DNA from: Tuberibacillus calidus DSM 17572
Lineage (GTDB): Bacteria > Bacillota > Bacilli > Bacillales > Sporolactobacillaceae
Direction of reading: 5' to 3'
NCBI RefSeq assembly: GCF_000430685.1
Contig: NZ_AUMM01000009.1
Span: 1-64,000 of the forward strand
DNA length: 64,000 bases
In this document: positions 1 through 8,788 of the stretch, piece by piece
Position numbering within the stretch: the first letter of the stretch is position 1
Layout: each line of letters opens with the position of its first letter
Notes under the pieces: generated by a model
Told to the model about the DNA's origin: nothing
Database searches by the model: none
What the model saw: the letters and a program-made list of their open reading frames with translations, nothing else
Translations under genes and position numbers: made by a program

Positions 1-307
1 GCCTTTAAAAGACAGTGAGGAAGACAGCGCCCAAAAACGAATAGAATACCAGGACGCCTTGGATCGGAACGCCGTCGAAGGCAAATTTGGCGAGGGCAAG
101 CGTACATATGGGCTTGGTCTTATTCGAGCACGCCTTCGACAGACAAGTGAAACCGTCATTGCCCTGCAGTTTCTGGTTATGAACCTTGAAAAGATCCTTC
201 GGGATACTTTTTTTTCCTTTTTTCACTTGATCATTCGTCAGGTATTTTCATGTCACAAACTGCGAGTGGTAAGCTTTTGATCAAAATGTAGGTTGTTCAG
301 TAGTCCC
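1..307 (+). mobile_element. Right end of an IS5/IS1182-like insertion sequence, cut by the window edge
   Basis: The left edge carries the 3' end of a transposase gene followed by a short non-coding tail ending around 307. The boundary is inferred from the neighbour: the ABC exporter gene on the minus strand is intact up to the conserved R-F-T of its nucleotide-binding domain and becomes foreign at base 307. Read outward on the minus strand the element would begin GGGACTACTGAACAACCT, a plausible terminal inverted repeat, but the other end lies outside the window, so neither the repeat nor a target duplication can be confirmed. Confidence 0.7.
2..280 (+). CDS. IS5/IS1182-family transposase, C-terminal fragment
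   Basis: The frame is open from the first bases of the window to a TGA at 278-280, so the 5' part of the gene lies to the left. The visible 92 or so residues contain R-N-A-V-E-G-K-F-G-E-G-K-R followed by a basic helix and V-M-N-L-E-K. This is the typical C-terminal block of IS5/IS1182-group DDE transposases, where the glutamate of the NAVEGKFG motif belongs to the catalytic triad. The tail after V-M-N-L-E-K is of normal length, so this end looks intact. Family assignment is from motif recognition only. Confidence 0.8.
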   Translation, partial: PLKDSEEDSAQKRIEYQDALDRNAVEGKFGEGKRTYGLGLIRARLRQTSETVIALQFLVMNLEKILRDTFFSFFHLIIRQVFSCHKLRVVSF

Positions 308-1434
308 TAAGTAAAGCGGACATCCTCGAAGTCTATCGTTCCTTTAATCCCATCCATGCTAACAGGTTCTTGGGCATCGCGCACATTCGGCCGTTCGTCA
401 AGAAATTCAAAAATGCGTTCCGACGAAGCCATGGCAACGAGTAACTGGTTATACGTTTGCCCCAACCGGGATATGGGATCCCAAAACATGCCCAAATAGA
501 AGGCAAATGAGACAAAGATACCGGTCGTCAGATGGGAATGAATGATTAAAAACGCCCCGAACCAAATCAAAATAGCGCTACCGATGGCATTCGCCATTTC
601 AACAAACGGACGGAAGACGGCGTTTTTTTGCGTCGCACTCCGCCATGTTTCAAAGACTTCGGTATTCACAACATCAAAAAACGCCCGGTTATTGACTTCT
701 TGATTAAAGGATTGCGTGACGCGGATCCCTTGGATGCTTTCATTTAAATGCGAATTCAGTTTCGATTGTTTGAGACGGACAAGTTGCCATGCCCTGCGAA
801 TTTTTCTTCGGAACTTCGTCGATAAGAAAAACATCAGCGGAATGACGAGCATTACCGCAATCGCCAATTGCCAGCTCAAGGAAAACAAAATGACGATGAT
901 CCCGCAAAGCATTAACAAGTCGGTCAGCGTGTTAATGACCCCGTTTGTAAACAAGTCTTGCAGGCTATTGACGTCATTGATGATCCGAACGAGAATGGAG
1001 CCGGCTGAACGCGAATCAAAAAAGCGATTGGACAAGTATTGGACATGATTGAAAAGATGTTTTCTAATGTCAAAAATCACATATTGCCCTAAGATGTTCG
1101 TCAAACGGATCCGAAAATAGTTGCTCAAATATGAAAGAAAATATAACACAGCGATCGTTCCGACAAGCCAATAAAGGCCGTGAATATCTTGATGTTTAAT
1201 GACGCGATCGAAAGCATAAACCCCTATTAAAATCGGAACCGTAAGCCGTATGGCTGTACCGATTAATAAAGCGATAATCGCCCCCGGCAGCAACGTCTTC
1301 GCATACGGCTTTAAATACTGAAGCAAACGGGCCATTTGTGCCCAGTTGAACGGTTTTTCGATAATCCGGTCCGACGAATAGTAGAAACGCTGCCGGGTTT
1401 CCAGTGCTTTCGATTCCGGCTTTTCCAATGGCAT
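307..1434 (-). pseudogene. yknV: YknV-type ABC exporter subunit, truncated by IS insertion
   Basis: Second gene of a heterodimeric ABC exporter, 15 bp downstream of its partner. The 375 residues comprise the whole six-helix membrane domain (roughly residues 40-325) and only the first few residues of the nucleotide-binding domain, ending D-F-E-D-V-R-F-T then TAG. Full-length family members have about 600 residues; Walker A, signature and Walker B motifs are all missing. The stop forms at the junction with the insertion sequence: host bases TA of what should be the A-loop tyrosine codon plus G from the element. The start ATG at 1434 follows AAAGGGGGGG. Similarity in length and order to B. subtilis yknU-yknV suggests the name. 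Without the ATPase domain the exporter should be inactive unless a fusion protein forms. Confidence 0.8.
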
Positions 1435-1449
1435 GAGCTTCCCCCCCTT

Positions 1450-3207
1450 TTATGCGTTCTGTTGTGTTTTCAATTGCTCGTGGTCTTTATATTGAATGTC
1501 ATAAATTCTGCGATATAAGCCATTCGGGTTTTGGATCAAGTCTTCATGGACGCCGCGTTCTGCGATTTGCCCGTCTTTTAACACTAAAATTTCATCGGCA
1601 TGGCGCACGGATGAAATGCGGTGCGCAATGATAAACGTCGTGCGCCCGCGCATGAGCTCTCGGAAGGCCATTTGAATTTTAGCTTCCGTCTGCATATCGA
1701 CAGCACTTGTGGCATCGTCCAAGATTAGAATGCTCGGATTGATTAAAAGCGCTCTGGCAATCGCGATCCGCTGTTTTTGCCCCCCAGAGAGCCCTAATCC
1801 GCGTTCACCGAGGATCGTGTCATAACCATTAGGCAATTCTGAGATAAAGTCATGGGCTTGAGCGCGTTTAGCTGCATCGATGATTTCTTCATCCGTTGCA
1901 TCCGGATTGCCATAAGCGATATTATCGCGAATCGTGGATGAGAACAAAAACGTCTCTTGCTGGACGAAACCGATGTTTTTTCTTAAAGTCTTCAATGAGT
2001 AATTTTTAACCGATTCGCCATCCAAAAGGATTTCTCCGCTTGTGGCATCGTAAAACCGTGCGATCAAACGGGTAATACTTGATTTGCCTGAGCCCGTCGC
2101 CCCCATCAATCCGATGACTTGGCCGGGCCGAGCGCGGAAGGTAATATCTTTTAGCGCATAACTTTCTTCATTCGGATATTTTAAATAGACATGCCGGAAT
2201 TCCACGCTGCCCAGAAGCCGATCCGTCTCAATAGGATTTTCCGGAGACGCAATTTCAATGGGTTCATCTAAAATTTGCAGGAGCCGTTCCCCGGATGCTT
2301 TGGCTTGTGAGAATTGGTTCACCATGAATCCTAATTCCATTAACGGCCCCATGATGTACCAGACCAAACTGAAGAAAGCGACGAGTTCCCCGGGCTTCAT
2401 CTCCCCGCGGATCACAAATGTACCGCCCAACCCCAGCAGGACGACAACGCAAATGTTCCCAATAAACTCCATGAACGGAAAATATTTTGCCCATAACGTC
2501 GATGTATAGATTTGTTTATCTTTGTAATCGGTGTTGTTCCATTCAAACCGTTCAATTTCTTTGGCTTCCTGGGCCATGGCCTTGACGGTATTCATGCCGC
2601 TGACATTTTCCTGTACGCGCGTATTCATGCGCCCCATCGATTTCCGAATGGCGCGAAAGGCTGGGTGCACCTTTTTATCAAAGCTGTAGACGGTCACAGC
2701 GAGAAACGGCGTCATAAGAAGTGTCACGACGGCAAGCGGCACCGAATACGAAAACATGATAACGAGGGAAAAGCTGACGATCAAAATAAAGTTAAAGAGT
2801 TGTGAAAAGCCAAAGGACAAAAAGAAGCGAAATCCTTCAACATCTGCCGTTAACCGTGACATTAAATCACCGGTATGGGCATTATCGTAATAGCGAAACG
2901 GCAAATATTGAAGCTTGCGGTATAAGGCTTTTCTGAGCTCATAAACCGAGCTAATGCCGAACAAATTTCCCCAATATTGCTGAAAATATGCGGCCACCCC
3001 TTTGATCGCCATGATTAAGATGAAACCAAAAGCCAGGATGGATGCGTACCCGAAGTTTTGACCCTTGATCCCTTTATCAATCGTCTGCTGCAAAACAATC
3101 GGATAACAAACCGTGGCCCCGGTAACGATGAGTAAAAACAATAAAGATCCGAAAAGATACTTTTTATGAGGCCAATAAAAATTCTTCAACCGTCGAAAGG
3201 TATCCAT
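1450..3207 (-). CDS. yknU: YknU-type ABC exporter half-transporter
   Basis: Membrane-spanning half of a type IV ABC exporter (substrate unknown; family members export lipids, drugs or peptides). Starting at ATG 3207, preceded by GGTGGTGGC, gives 585 residues, the same length I recall for B. subtilis YknU; an upstream start would add 33 unlikely residues. Six transmembrane helices occupy about residues 15-300. The nucleotide-binding domain has Walker A G-A-T-G-S-G-K-S at 369-376, signature L-S-G-G-Q at 473-477 and Walker B I-L-I-L-D-D at about 493-498. The catalytic glutamate is replaced by aspartate (D-D-A-T), which marks the degenerate half of a heterodimer. Its partner is the interrupted downstream gene, so this protein is probably non-functional alone. 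Confidence 0.85.
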   Translation of the reverse strand: MDTFRRLKNFYWPHKKYLFGSLLFLLIVTGATVCYPIVLQQTIDKGIKGQNFGYASILAFGFILIMAIKGVAAYFQQYWGNLFGISSVYELRKALYRKLQYLPFRYYDNAHTGDLMSRLTADVEGFRFFLSFGFSQLFNFILIVSFSLVIMFSYSVPLAVVTLLMTPFLAVTVYSFDKKVHPAFRAIRKSMGRMNTRVQENVSGMNTVKAMAQEAKEIERFEWNNTDYKDKQIYTSTLWAKYFPFMEFIGNICVVVLLGLGGTFVIRGEMKPGELVAFFSLVWYIMGPLMELGFMVNQFSQAKASGERLLQILDEPIEIASPENPIETDRLLGSVEFRHVYLKYPNEESYALKDITFRARPGQVIGLMGATGSGKSSITRLIARFYDATSGEILLDGESVKNYSLKTLRKNIGFVQQETFLFSSTIRDNIAYGNPDATDEEIIDAAKRAQAHDFISELPNGYDTILGERGLGLSGGQKQRIAIARALLINPSILILDDATSAVDMQTEAKIQMAFRELMRGRTTFIIAHRISSVRHADEILVLKDGQIAERGVHEDLIQNPNGLYRRIYDIQYKDHEQLKTQQNA

Positions 3208-3482
3208 GCTGCCACCACCTATCTGAATCGCTTCGAATAGTAACATCACTAAATATAACGGATTTCGAAACATTGTACCATATATTAAACGCCCGAAATT
3301 CGGCAATTATTAGACGTTTTAAGCCGTATGCTTTCATTAAACGAGTAAAAACTTATAATATCTTTTGTTTTTGCGAAAATGCTTTTATTTTTATCCCTTT
3401 TTAATTTTTTCATAAAAATGGGCATAGAAACGCTCGTGTATTTTCACCTTTAAAGACAGCTTGGCACTGCCAGGCTCAGCCA

Positions 3483-3560
3483 AAGAAATCTTGGCTACCA
3501 AGCCTCTTAAGTGTAGGCACACCTTCGTTGCCCCTATCTTTGCGGAAAAATGGTTGGCCT
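3483..3560 (+). repeat. Dispersed intergenic hairpin repeat, diverged copy
   Basis: Contains CTTGGCTACCAAGCCTCTTA, then GGCAC, CTTCGTTGCCCCTAT and TTGGCCTGTCTTACGG, which align with the better copies near 4438, 24655 and 34301. The stem is poorly preserved here. It lies downstream of the peroxiredoxin gene. Confidence 0.5.
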
Positions 3561-3628
3561 GTCTTACGGGTACAAAAAAATCGTCCCACCCGTCTTCAAT
3601 GGACAGGTAAGACGATTGATGCAGGACG

Positions 3629-4177
3629 TTATACTTGTAACGTCGCTTCGCCAGGTTTCCAGTTCGCTGGGCACAGACCGCCGGTTTGCAGAGCTTGTAA
3701 GACACGTAATACTTCATCAACGCTTCTGCCAATGTTATTATCATGAACAACTTGATATTTCAATTCCCCTTCAGGGTCAATAATGAACAGTCCGCGAAGC
3801 GCTACCCCTTCTTCTTCAATCAGAATGCCGTATTTGCGGGCAACTTCTTGATTATGGTCGGCAGCGAGCGGATATTTGATATCTCCAAGGCCGTTTTTAT
3901 CACGCGGTGTGTTGATCCAAGCCAAATGTGTGTGTACCGTATCTGTCGAAGCACCGATGACGACAGCATCCAAATCTTCAAATTCTTCATAGCGGTCGCT
4001 CATCGCGGTAATTTCAGTCGGACAGACGAAGGTAAAGTCCATTGGATAGAAAAAGAGAACCGTCCACTTATCGTTTTTCATGTTTTCTTCCAAGCTGACT
4101 TTGCCAAACTCTTTGTTCGGCATGACTGCGTCCATTTCAAAACGCGGTGCTTGTTTACCTACCATGCGTTCTGGCAT
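3629..4177 (-). CDS. ykuU: Typical 2-Cys peroxiredoxin, YkuU-like
   Basis: Thiol peroxidase of the AhpC/Prx1 group that reduces hydrogen peroxide and organic peroxides in the cytoplasm, 182 residues. The peroxidatic cysteine lies in D-F-T-F-V-C-P-T-E (residues 47-55) and the resolving cysteine in G-G-L-C-P-A-N-W near the C terminus, the classic two-cysteine arrangement. A strong ribosome site (AGGAGGG, 7 nt spacing) precedes ATG 4177. Location next to ykuS, dapL, dapH, ccpC and ykuL on the same strand matches the B. subtilis ykuL-ykuV region, which supports the name ykuU over ahpC; no ahpF is adjacent. The reductant is probably thioredoxin. A sigma-A-like promoter is visible upstream. Confidence 0.9.
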   Translation of the reverse strand: MPERMVGKQAPRFEMDAVMPNKEFGKVSLEENMKNDKWTVLFFYPMDFTFVCPTEITAMSDRYEEFEDLDAVVIGASTDTVHTHLAWINTPRDKNGLGDIKYPLAADHNQEVARKYGILIEEEGVALRGLFIIDPEGELKYQVVHDNNIGRSVDEVLRVLQALQTGGLCPANWKPGEATLQV

Positions 4178-4267
4178 GCTTTGTCCCTCCTGATGCGAAA
4201 TCTTTTTATTTAGCTGCCCTATGTAATATCCAATGATTCGACAGCCCTCATATAGAATACGTAAGTA

Positions 4268-4297
4268 ATTATAGTCAAACTTCTACTTTTAAGTCAA
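4268..4297 (-). promoter_or_regulatory. Putative sigma-A promoter of ykuU
   Basis: On the minus strand TTGACT (4297-4292) is followed after 18 bp by TATAAT (4273-4268), about 95 bp upstream of the ykuU start. AT-rich sequences resembling PerR sites surround it but none matches the consensus well enough to call. Confidence 0.6.
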
Positions 4298-4437
4298 TTT
4301 AAAAGGATAGTTAATATAATTATTTGACATTAATTTCGTTATACTGTCACAAATTATTCTTTCTTCATTATCAATTAACTTTTTCTTATTTATACCCACC
4401 GATTAAAACAGTAAACGCTAAAAAGTTAATAATATAT

Positions 4438-4500
4438 GGCTCTACCAAGCCTCTAAGGCGAAAACGTAGCCTTAGTTGCCCTTATGGTCGTGTTAAAAAT
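4438..4500 (+). repeat. Dispersed intergenic hairpin repeat
   Basis: GGCTCTACCAAGCCTCTAAGG, then GTAGCCTTAGTTGCCC and TTATGGTCGTGTTAAAAA. GGCT...AC can pair with GT AGCC. It belongs to the same family as copies at 12671, 24655, 27022, 34301, 38246, 44324 and 51391 and lies between ykuU and ykuS. Confidence 0.7.
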
Positions 4501-4525
4501 TGATACTTTCCAACCAATATAAAAT

Positions 4526-4558
4526 AAGGTCGACACACTGGGCTATTTGTCGAGCCTT
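4526..4558 (-). terminator. Intrinsic terminator downstream of ykuS
   Basis: On the minus strand AAGG(C)TCGACA and TGTCGACCTT form a ten-pair stem with one bulge around a 12-nt loop, followed by ATTTTATATT. It sits about 58 bp after the ykuS stop codon. Confidence 0.6.
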
Positions 4559-4615
4559 AACGAATAGCTATGCCTAGGCTCGGTCGAACACCCATTGAGT
4601 CAACCTTCTTAACCG

Positions 4616-4861
4616 TTAATGTTTAATGCGCTCTTCTACTTCTTTACAAATTTCATCAGCACTCATGCCGCTGGCATCAATCACCGCACCTTCTGAAACA
4701 AAGTTTTGGATGCCCATCACATTGGCGTCTTGTCCAGTGATGACACAACAATCACACCCTTTGGCATCCTCTTCGTTTTTTAGCTTGACTACCTCGTAAC
4801 CTTTTGCTTTTAGCGCTTCACTGACATTGGTTAATGATTCCTCAACGGCCACTCGAGCCAT
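4616..4861 (-). CDS. ykuS: UPF0180 family protein YkuS
   Basis: Small cytoplasmic protein of unknown function, 81 residues from ATG 4861, equal to the length I recall for B. subtilis YkuS. GGAGGT lies directly before an in-frame GTG at 4867 but is correctly spaced for ATG 4861, which decides the start. The sequence has a Rossmann-like beginning ([10 protein letters not shown]), a C-D-C-C pair (about residues 37-40) followed by V-I-T-G-Q-D, and a C-terminal helix. It lies downstream of dapL in the conserved dapH-dapL-ykuS order. The paired cysteines may be redox active or bind metal, but that is speculation. Confidence 0.85.
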   Translation of the reverse strand: MARVAVEESLTNVSEALKAKGYEVVKLKNEEDAKGCDCCVITGQDANVMGIQNFVSEGAVIDASGMSADEICKEVEERIKH

Positions 4862-5005
4862 CTTCACACCTCCCGAATCGATCTTCGCCGAGTCTCAAGA
4901 CTCGACTTCCGCATCCCCTGATGGATCAGGGTCATACCCCTAGTTTGGCAACGGGAGGTTTTTATTATACGTCAGAACCACGTCATCCCTTTAGTACAAA
5001 AGGCA

Positions 5006-6121
5006 TTACACACTTCCATTGAGGATAAAGCCGCTTACTATGTCTACCCCTTTGGCGATGGCCGCTTCGTCGGGTTGCAATGTCGCTTCATGCAAGCCCG
5101 CCTTCGAATTCACACCAAGCCAAAACATAAAACCAGGGATTTCTTTAAGGAAAAATCCGAAATCCTCACCGGTCATCGCTTCCTGGCATTCGCGCCATTC
5201 GTGGCCTTCTGCTTGGCAATAAGCGATAAACTGCTCCGTTTCGTCGACATGGTTAAATACCTGATAATAGTTCGAACCATAATCGATCTTTGTTTGGCAA
5301 TGATAAGCCAGCTCAATTGCCTTGGCATGAGCTTCAATTTCCCGCTTAACCATCTCCATTGTCTCAGGGTTGAGCGCGCGGATCGTTCCTTCCAGACGAG
5401 CGCTCCCGGCAATGACATTTTGCTTTGTTCCGCCAATGATTTTTCCAATAGTGATGACGGCTGAATCGATCGGATTGACGCGCCGAGATACAATGGTTTG
5501 TAACCCCATGACGAAGTGGGAGGCACTGATGACCATGTCATTGGCCAAATGCGGGTAAGCCGCATGCCCCCCTCTCCCAATAAAATCAATAAAAAGTTCG
5601 GATGTATTGGCAAATAAAATCCCTTTTCTTATGGCCACAACCCCTGTGGGATATTCCGGGGCAATATGCAAGGCAAAAATAACATCCGGTTTCCAAGAGC
5701 GGAAGGCTTCACTCTGTAACATGGGGAGCGCTCCGCCCGGGCCTTCTTCGGCGGGTTGAAAAAGAACGACGACATCATCCTTTGGTTGTTGTTGTAGCAA
5801 TTTTTCAATCATGCCGAGGGCAATCGTCATGTGCAGATCATGGCCACATGCATGCATATACCCTTCATGTCGGGAGCGGAAAGGAAGGCCGGTCATCTCT
5901 TTAATGGGTAAACCGTCCATGTCGGTCCGGTACCCAATCGTTTTAGATGGTGCACTCCCTTTAATTTTAACGAGCACACCCGTCTTCCATGTTTTAATAT
6001 CCATTCCCGCTTGATTGGGCATGGTTTTTAAAAGTTCCAAGATGAGTTTCTGCGTTTTCACCTCTTGAAACCCTGGTTCCGGAATTTCATGAAAAGCGCG
6101 CCGGACTTTAATGAGATCCAT
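5006..6121 (-). CDS. dapL: N-acetyldiaminopimelate deacetylase
   Basis: M20-family amidohydrolase that removes acetate from N-acetyl-LL-diaminopimelate in the acetylase branch of lysine and peptidoglycan precursor synthesis. The start ATG 6121 follows GGAGGGGGC; it gives 371 residues, close to the family norm of about 374, and removes 27 unsupported upstream residues. Metal-site motifs are visible: H-A-C-G-H-D near residue 90, F-Q-P-A-E-E-G-P-G-G, and a lid domain containing G-R-G-G-H-A-A-Y-P-H. The C-terminal M-T-G-E-D-F-G-F-F is characteristic of this enzyme within the family. It is 109 bp downstream of dapH on the same strand, so the two consecutive pathway enzymes are probably co-transcribed. 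Confidence 0.93.
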   Translation of the reverse strand: MDLIKVRRAFHEIPEPGFQEVKTQKLILELLKTMPNQAGMDIKTWKTGVLVKIKGSAPSKTIGYRTDMDGLPIKEMTGLPFRSRHEGYMHACGHDLHMTIALGMIEKLLQQQPKDDVVVLFQPAEEGPGGALPMLQSEAFRSWKPDVIFALHIAPEYPTGVVAIRKGILFANTSELFIDFIGRGGHAAYPHLANDMVISASHFVMGLQTIVSRRVNPIDSAVITIGKIIGGTKQNVIAGSARLEGTIRALNPETMEMVKREIEAHAKAIELAYHCQTKIDYGSNYYQVFNHVDETEQFIAYCQAEGHEWRECQEAMTGEDFGFFLKEIPGFMFWLGVNSKAGLHEATLQPDEAAIAKGVDIVSGFILNGSV

Positions 6122-6230
6122 TCCTGCCCCCTCCTCCATTTCTCGCCTAAAATCGAGAGGACCGTTTTTCAGCCTTTGGGAAAAACGGCCATTGTGCTTC
6201 AACGTTTTATATTTCAGTCAGGAGTTTTGT

Positions 6231-6941
6231 TTATAGCTTGCGTAACTCCTGTTTGATTTCTGTTTTCGAACGGGTCTTCTCATCAATTTTTTTAATCACC
6301 CGTGCCGGGGTTCCTGCGACGACCGTGTAAGGCGGAACGTCCTCAATGACAACGGCACCGGCGGCAACCACGGCGCCTTCACCAATTTTTACACCTTCAA
6401 GCACGACCGCATTCGCCCCGATTAAAACGTTATCTTCCAATATAACAGGCTGAGCGGACGGTGGCTCAATGACACCAGCGAGCACGGCTCCGGCACCAAC
6501 ATGACAGTTTTTACCTACGGTTGCTCGTCCGCCGAGAACCGCGTTCATGTCAATCATGGTGCCTTCCCCGACGACGGCGCCGATGTTAATCACGGCTCCC
6601 ATCATGATGACGGCGTTTTTCCCAATCTCGACTTGTTCACGGATGATCGCCCCTGGCTCGATGCGCGCTTCAATATTTTTAAGATCAAGCATGGGAATAG
6701 CCGAGTTCCGGCGGTCGTTTTCCACGACATAATCATCAATGTGTTCGGCATATGTATCTAAGGCTTCCTTAATGGTTGCCCACTCGCCAAAAACGACACC
6801 AGTCGTTCCGTTAATAAATGCTTTCGAACCAGTCCCGAAATCCACGTGTTCGAGACGACCCTTCACATAAACTTTAACAGGGGTTGATTTTTTGCTATTT
6901 GAGATAAATTGTATAATTTCATTGGCATCCATCATGTTCAC
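6231..6941 (-). CDS. dapH: 2,3,4,5-tetrahydropyridine-2,6-dicarboxylate N-acetyltransferase
   Basis: Acetyl-CoA-dependent acetylation of tetrahydrodipicolinate, first step of the acetylase branch of diaminopimelate synthesis. The C-terminal two thirds is a left-handed beta helix of hexapeptide repeats (for example [20 protein letters not shown]). The N-terminal block reads [12 protein letters not shown] choose GTG 6941: it gives 236 residues, the B. subtilis length, starts at the matching position (V-N-M-M-D-A versus M-K-M-M-D-A), and is 9 nt after AAGGAG. Nearby ATG codons at 6959 and 6947 sit too close to or before that site. It is upstream of dapL and downstream of ccpC. Confidence 0.93.
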   Translation of the reverse strand: MNMMDANEIIQFISNSKKSTPVKVYVKGRLEHVDFGTGSKAFINGTTGVVFGEWATIKEALDTYAEHIDDYVVENDRRNSAIPMLDLKNIEARIEPGAIIREQVEIGKNAVIMMGAVINIGAVVGEGTMIDMNAVLGGRATVGKNCHVGAGAVLAGVIEPPSAQPVILEDNVLIGANAVVLEGVKIGEGAVVAAGAVVIEDVPPYTVVAGTPARVIKKIDEKTRSKTEIKQELRKL

Positions 6942-7046
6942 GTTCATACTCTCCTTCATCGTTCGATCTCGAAAAACAGTTACATTTTAACATAATCCAC
7001 CTAAAACGCTCTAAACAAAACGCGTGGAAGTTCCAAAAGCATAAGT

Positions 7047-7913
7047 TCATGGGTTATGTTTGACTAAATCAATAAACGCTTTAACTTGTCGCAAATTCAG
7101 GACATCCTCATGGGTAATCAGCCATGTATCCCGCTTAATCGCCTTTCCCGTTTTATCGGAAAGCGGAATTTTATAAATGCCTTTGTCCTTTTCCGTTAAA
7201 CTAATCGATGGCAAAATCGCATACCCAATGCCATTCATCGCCATTTGTTTACATGTATCGATTTGGTCGACAACAATCGTCCGCTCCGGCGGTTTTTTAA
7301 AATGATTGTACCACCAATCCTGGATTTCTTGGTAATAGGACGAATCGCTTTTGAATTGGATAAAAGGGCGCTGGCAATGTTCCAATTCACTGAATGACGA
7401 AATTTCCGTATCAACAAGATGCAAAACATCTTCGAATAAATGAATTTTAGGGCCTTTCCATTTAATCTCGCCGCGCAGGATGCCGACATGCGTATCATGG
7501 TCGTACATATGGTGAAGAATTTCACTGGACCAACCTGTCGTCAGTGAAATTTTCACTTGCGGATACCGGCTGACAAAGATCTTCAACATGTTGGGTAACC
7601 AGTACTGACCAACGATCGATGTCACCGCCAGTTTCAGCGTGCCAAAAATCTCCCCTTCATTGGAATAGATTTCTTCTTTAAGGCGATTTTCTTCATCCAA
7701 AAACCGTTTAGCAAACGCCGCGATTTTTTCCCCTTCAGGTGTGATTTCAAGCCCCCGCTTTGAGCGAATAAACAAGGTCGTCCCCCAACTATCTTCAATC
7801 GTCTGCAAGCGCTGGCTGAGCGCCGGTTGGGAAACAAATAAACGCTCGGCGGCTTTGCGCATATTCCGTTCCTCGGCAAGGACAACAATGATTTGCAAAT
7901 CGGTTCTTTGCAT
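7047..7913 (-). CDS. ccpC: LysR-type catabolite regulator CcpC
   Basis: Transcription factor that in B. subtilis represses citB, citZ and its own gene in response to citrate. The protein has 288 residues: an N-terminal winged helix (residues 1-60, with M-R-K-A-A-E-R-L-F-V-S-Q-P-A-L-S-Q-R-L) and a periplasmic-binding-protein-like effector domain from about residue 90. The recognition helix is, as far as I recall, nearly identical to B. subtilis CcpC. Two contextual facts support the name: the neighbouring dapH-dapL-ykuS and ykuL genes reproduce the B. subtilis order, and a perfect ATAA-N7-TTAT site, the known CcpC dyad, lies 18-32 bp upstream. The flavodoxin genes ykuNOP found next to ccpC in B. 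subtilis are absent. Confidence 0.88.
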   Translation of the reverse strand: MQRTDLQIIVVLAEERNMRKAAERLFVSQPALSQRLQTIEDSWGTTLFIRSKRGLEITPEGEKIAAFAKRFLDEENRLKEEIYSNEGEIFGTLKLAVTSIVGQYWLPNMLKIFVSRYPQVKISLTTGWSSEILHHMYDHDTHVGILRGEIKWKGPKIHLFEDVLHLVDTEISSFSELEHCQRPFIQFKSDSSYYQEIQDWWYNHFKKPPERTIVVDQIDTCKQMAMNGIGYAILPSISLTEKDKGIYKIPLSDKTGKAIKRDTWLITHEDVLNLRQVKAFIDLVKHNP

Positions 7914-7930
7914 GTTCCAGCCCCTTTTTA

Positions 7931-7945
7931 ATAAGTTTTTCTTAT
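7931..7945. promoter_or_regulatory. CcpC-type dyad operator (ATAA-N7-TTAT)
   Basis: ATAAGTTTTTCTTAT is a perfect 5+5 bp dyad matching the published ATAA-N7-TTAT binding pattern of CcpC. Its place between ccpC and the divergent TauE-like gene implies autoregulation of ccpC and possibly control of the divergent gene. Confidence 0.7.
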
Positions 7946-8035
7946 GCTTTATGATTATTATAATTGAATTTTCTTTTCAATTCTATCGTTATATGATGAT
8001 TACAGAAAAATTTTGATAAAAACGGAAGTGATCTT

Positions 8036-8788
8036 ATGGAACTATTGATAACCTTATTTTTCGTTGGACTCTCTTCCCAGTTCATCGGTACATTAGTCGG
8101 CAGCGGCGGGTTGATTACATTTCCAGCGATGCTGCTTTTAGGCGTTCCGGTCCATTCAACCATTTCAGCTAATAAGCTGTCCAATGCCATCTCTTCAACA
8201 ACCAGTTTAATCACGCTTGTTAAACAAAGGAAAATTGCTGTAAGCGATATTTTAAAAGGCGGCCCGATCGGCTTAATCGCCGGCGTGATCGGTGGGCTGA
8301 TTACAACTTCCATCCCCGAACCATTGATGAAGACTATTGCGATCTTCTTGCTCGTTTTTGTTTTGGTTCTGTCTTTTGTAAAACCGAATGAGGCGTCTCG
8401 GAATAGCGCTTCGAAAAACCCAAAAGGACTCATGCCGATTTATTTCGGCATTGGGGTTTATAATGGCGCATTTGGCCCTGGCCAAGGATCCTTACTCATG
8501 CACTTCTTGTCAAGAAAAGGTATTGATTATTTAAAAACAATTGGTTTAACCCGGGCCAATACGTTAGCGAGTGGATTGGGAGCGGTTGTGACCTATATTT
8601 TTTCAGGAGACATGATATGGAGTGTTGCTTTTGCCATCACAATAGGGGGCATCATCGGTGGTCAGATCGCTATATTTATCGCACCGAAAATGTCTAAAAA
8701 AGTCGTTCATCACTTAATGCGCGTTGTCGTTATTTTACTCATCATACAATTACTTGGAGAAAATCTGATAAGGGGGATTCTATCATGA
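8036..8788 (+). CDS. TauE/SafE family membrane exporter
   Basis: Integral membrane protein of 250 residues with about eight hydrophobic segments arranged as two similar halves, as in the TauE/SafE (formerly DUF81) family of anion exporters for sulfite, sulfoacetate or other organosulfur anions. Each half has a glycine-rich signature: G-T-L-V-G-S-G-G-L-I-T-F-P near residue 20 and Y-N-G-A-F-G-P-G-Q-G-S near residue 143. The substrate cannot be deduced. It is divergent from ccpC and overlaps the next gene by 4 bp (ATGA), so the two are translationally coupled. It is inserted into the otherwise conserved ykuL-ccpC interval. Confidence 0.85.
   Translation: MELLITLFFVGLSSQFIGTLVGSGGLITFPAMLLLGVPVHSTISANKLSNAISSTTSLITLVKQRKIAVSDILKGGPIGLIAGVIGGLITTSIPEPLMKTIAIFLLVFVLVLSFVKPNEASRNSASKNPKGLMPIYFGIGVYNGAFGPGQGSLLMHFLSRKGIDYLKTIGLTRANTLASGLGAVVTYIFSGDMIWSVAFAITIGGIIGGQIAIFIAPKMSKKVVHHLMRVVVILLIIQLLGENLIRGILS

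Noticed and set aside
3391-3750. A 119-codon minus-strand frame overlapping the end of the peroxiredoxin gene
   Set aside because: It overlaps the conserved peroxiredoxin C terminus in another frame and runs through a dispersed repeat; no ribosome site or recognisable domain.
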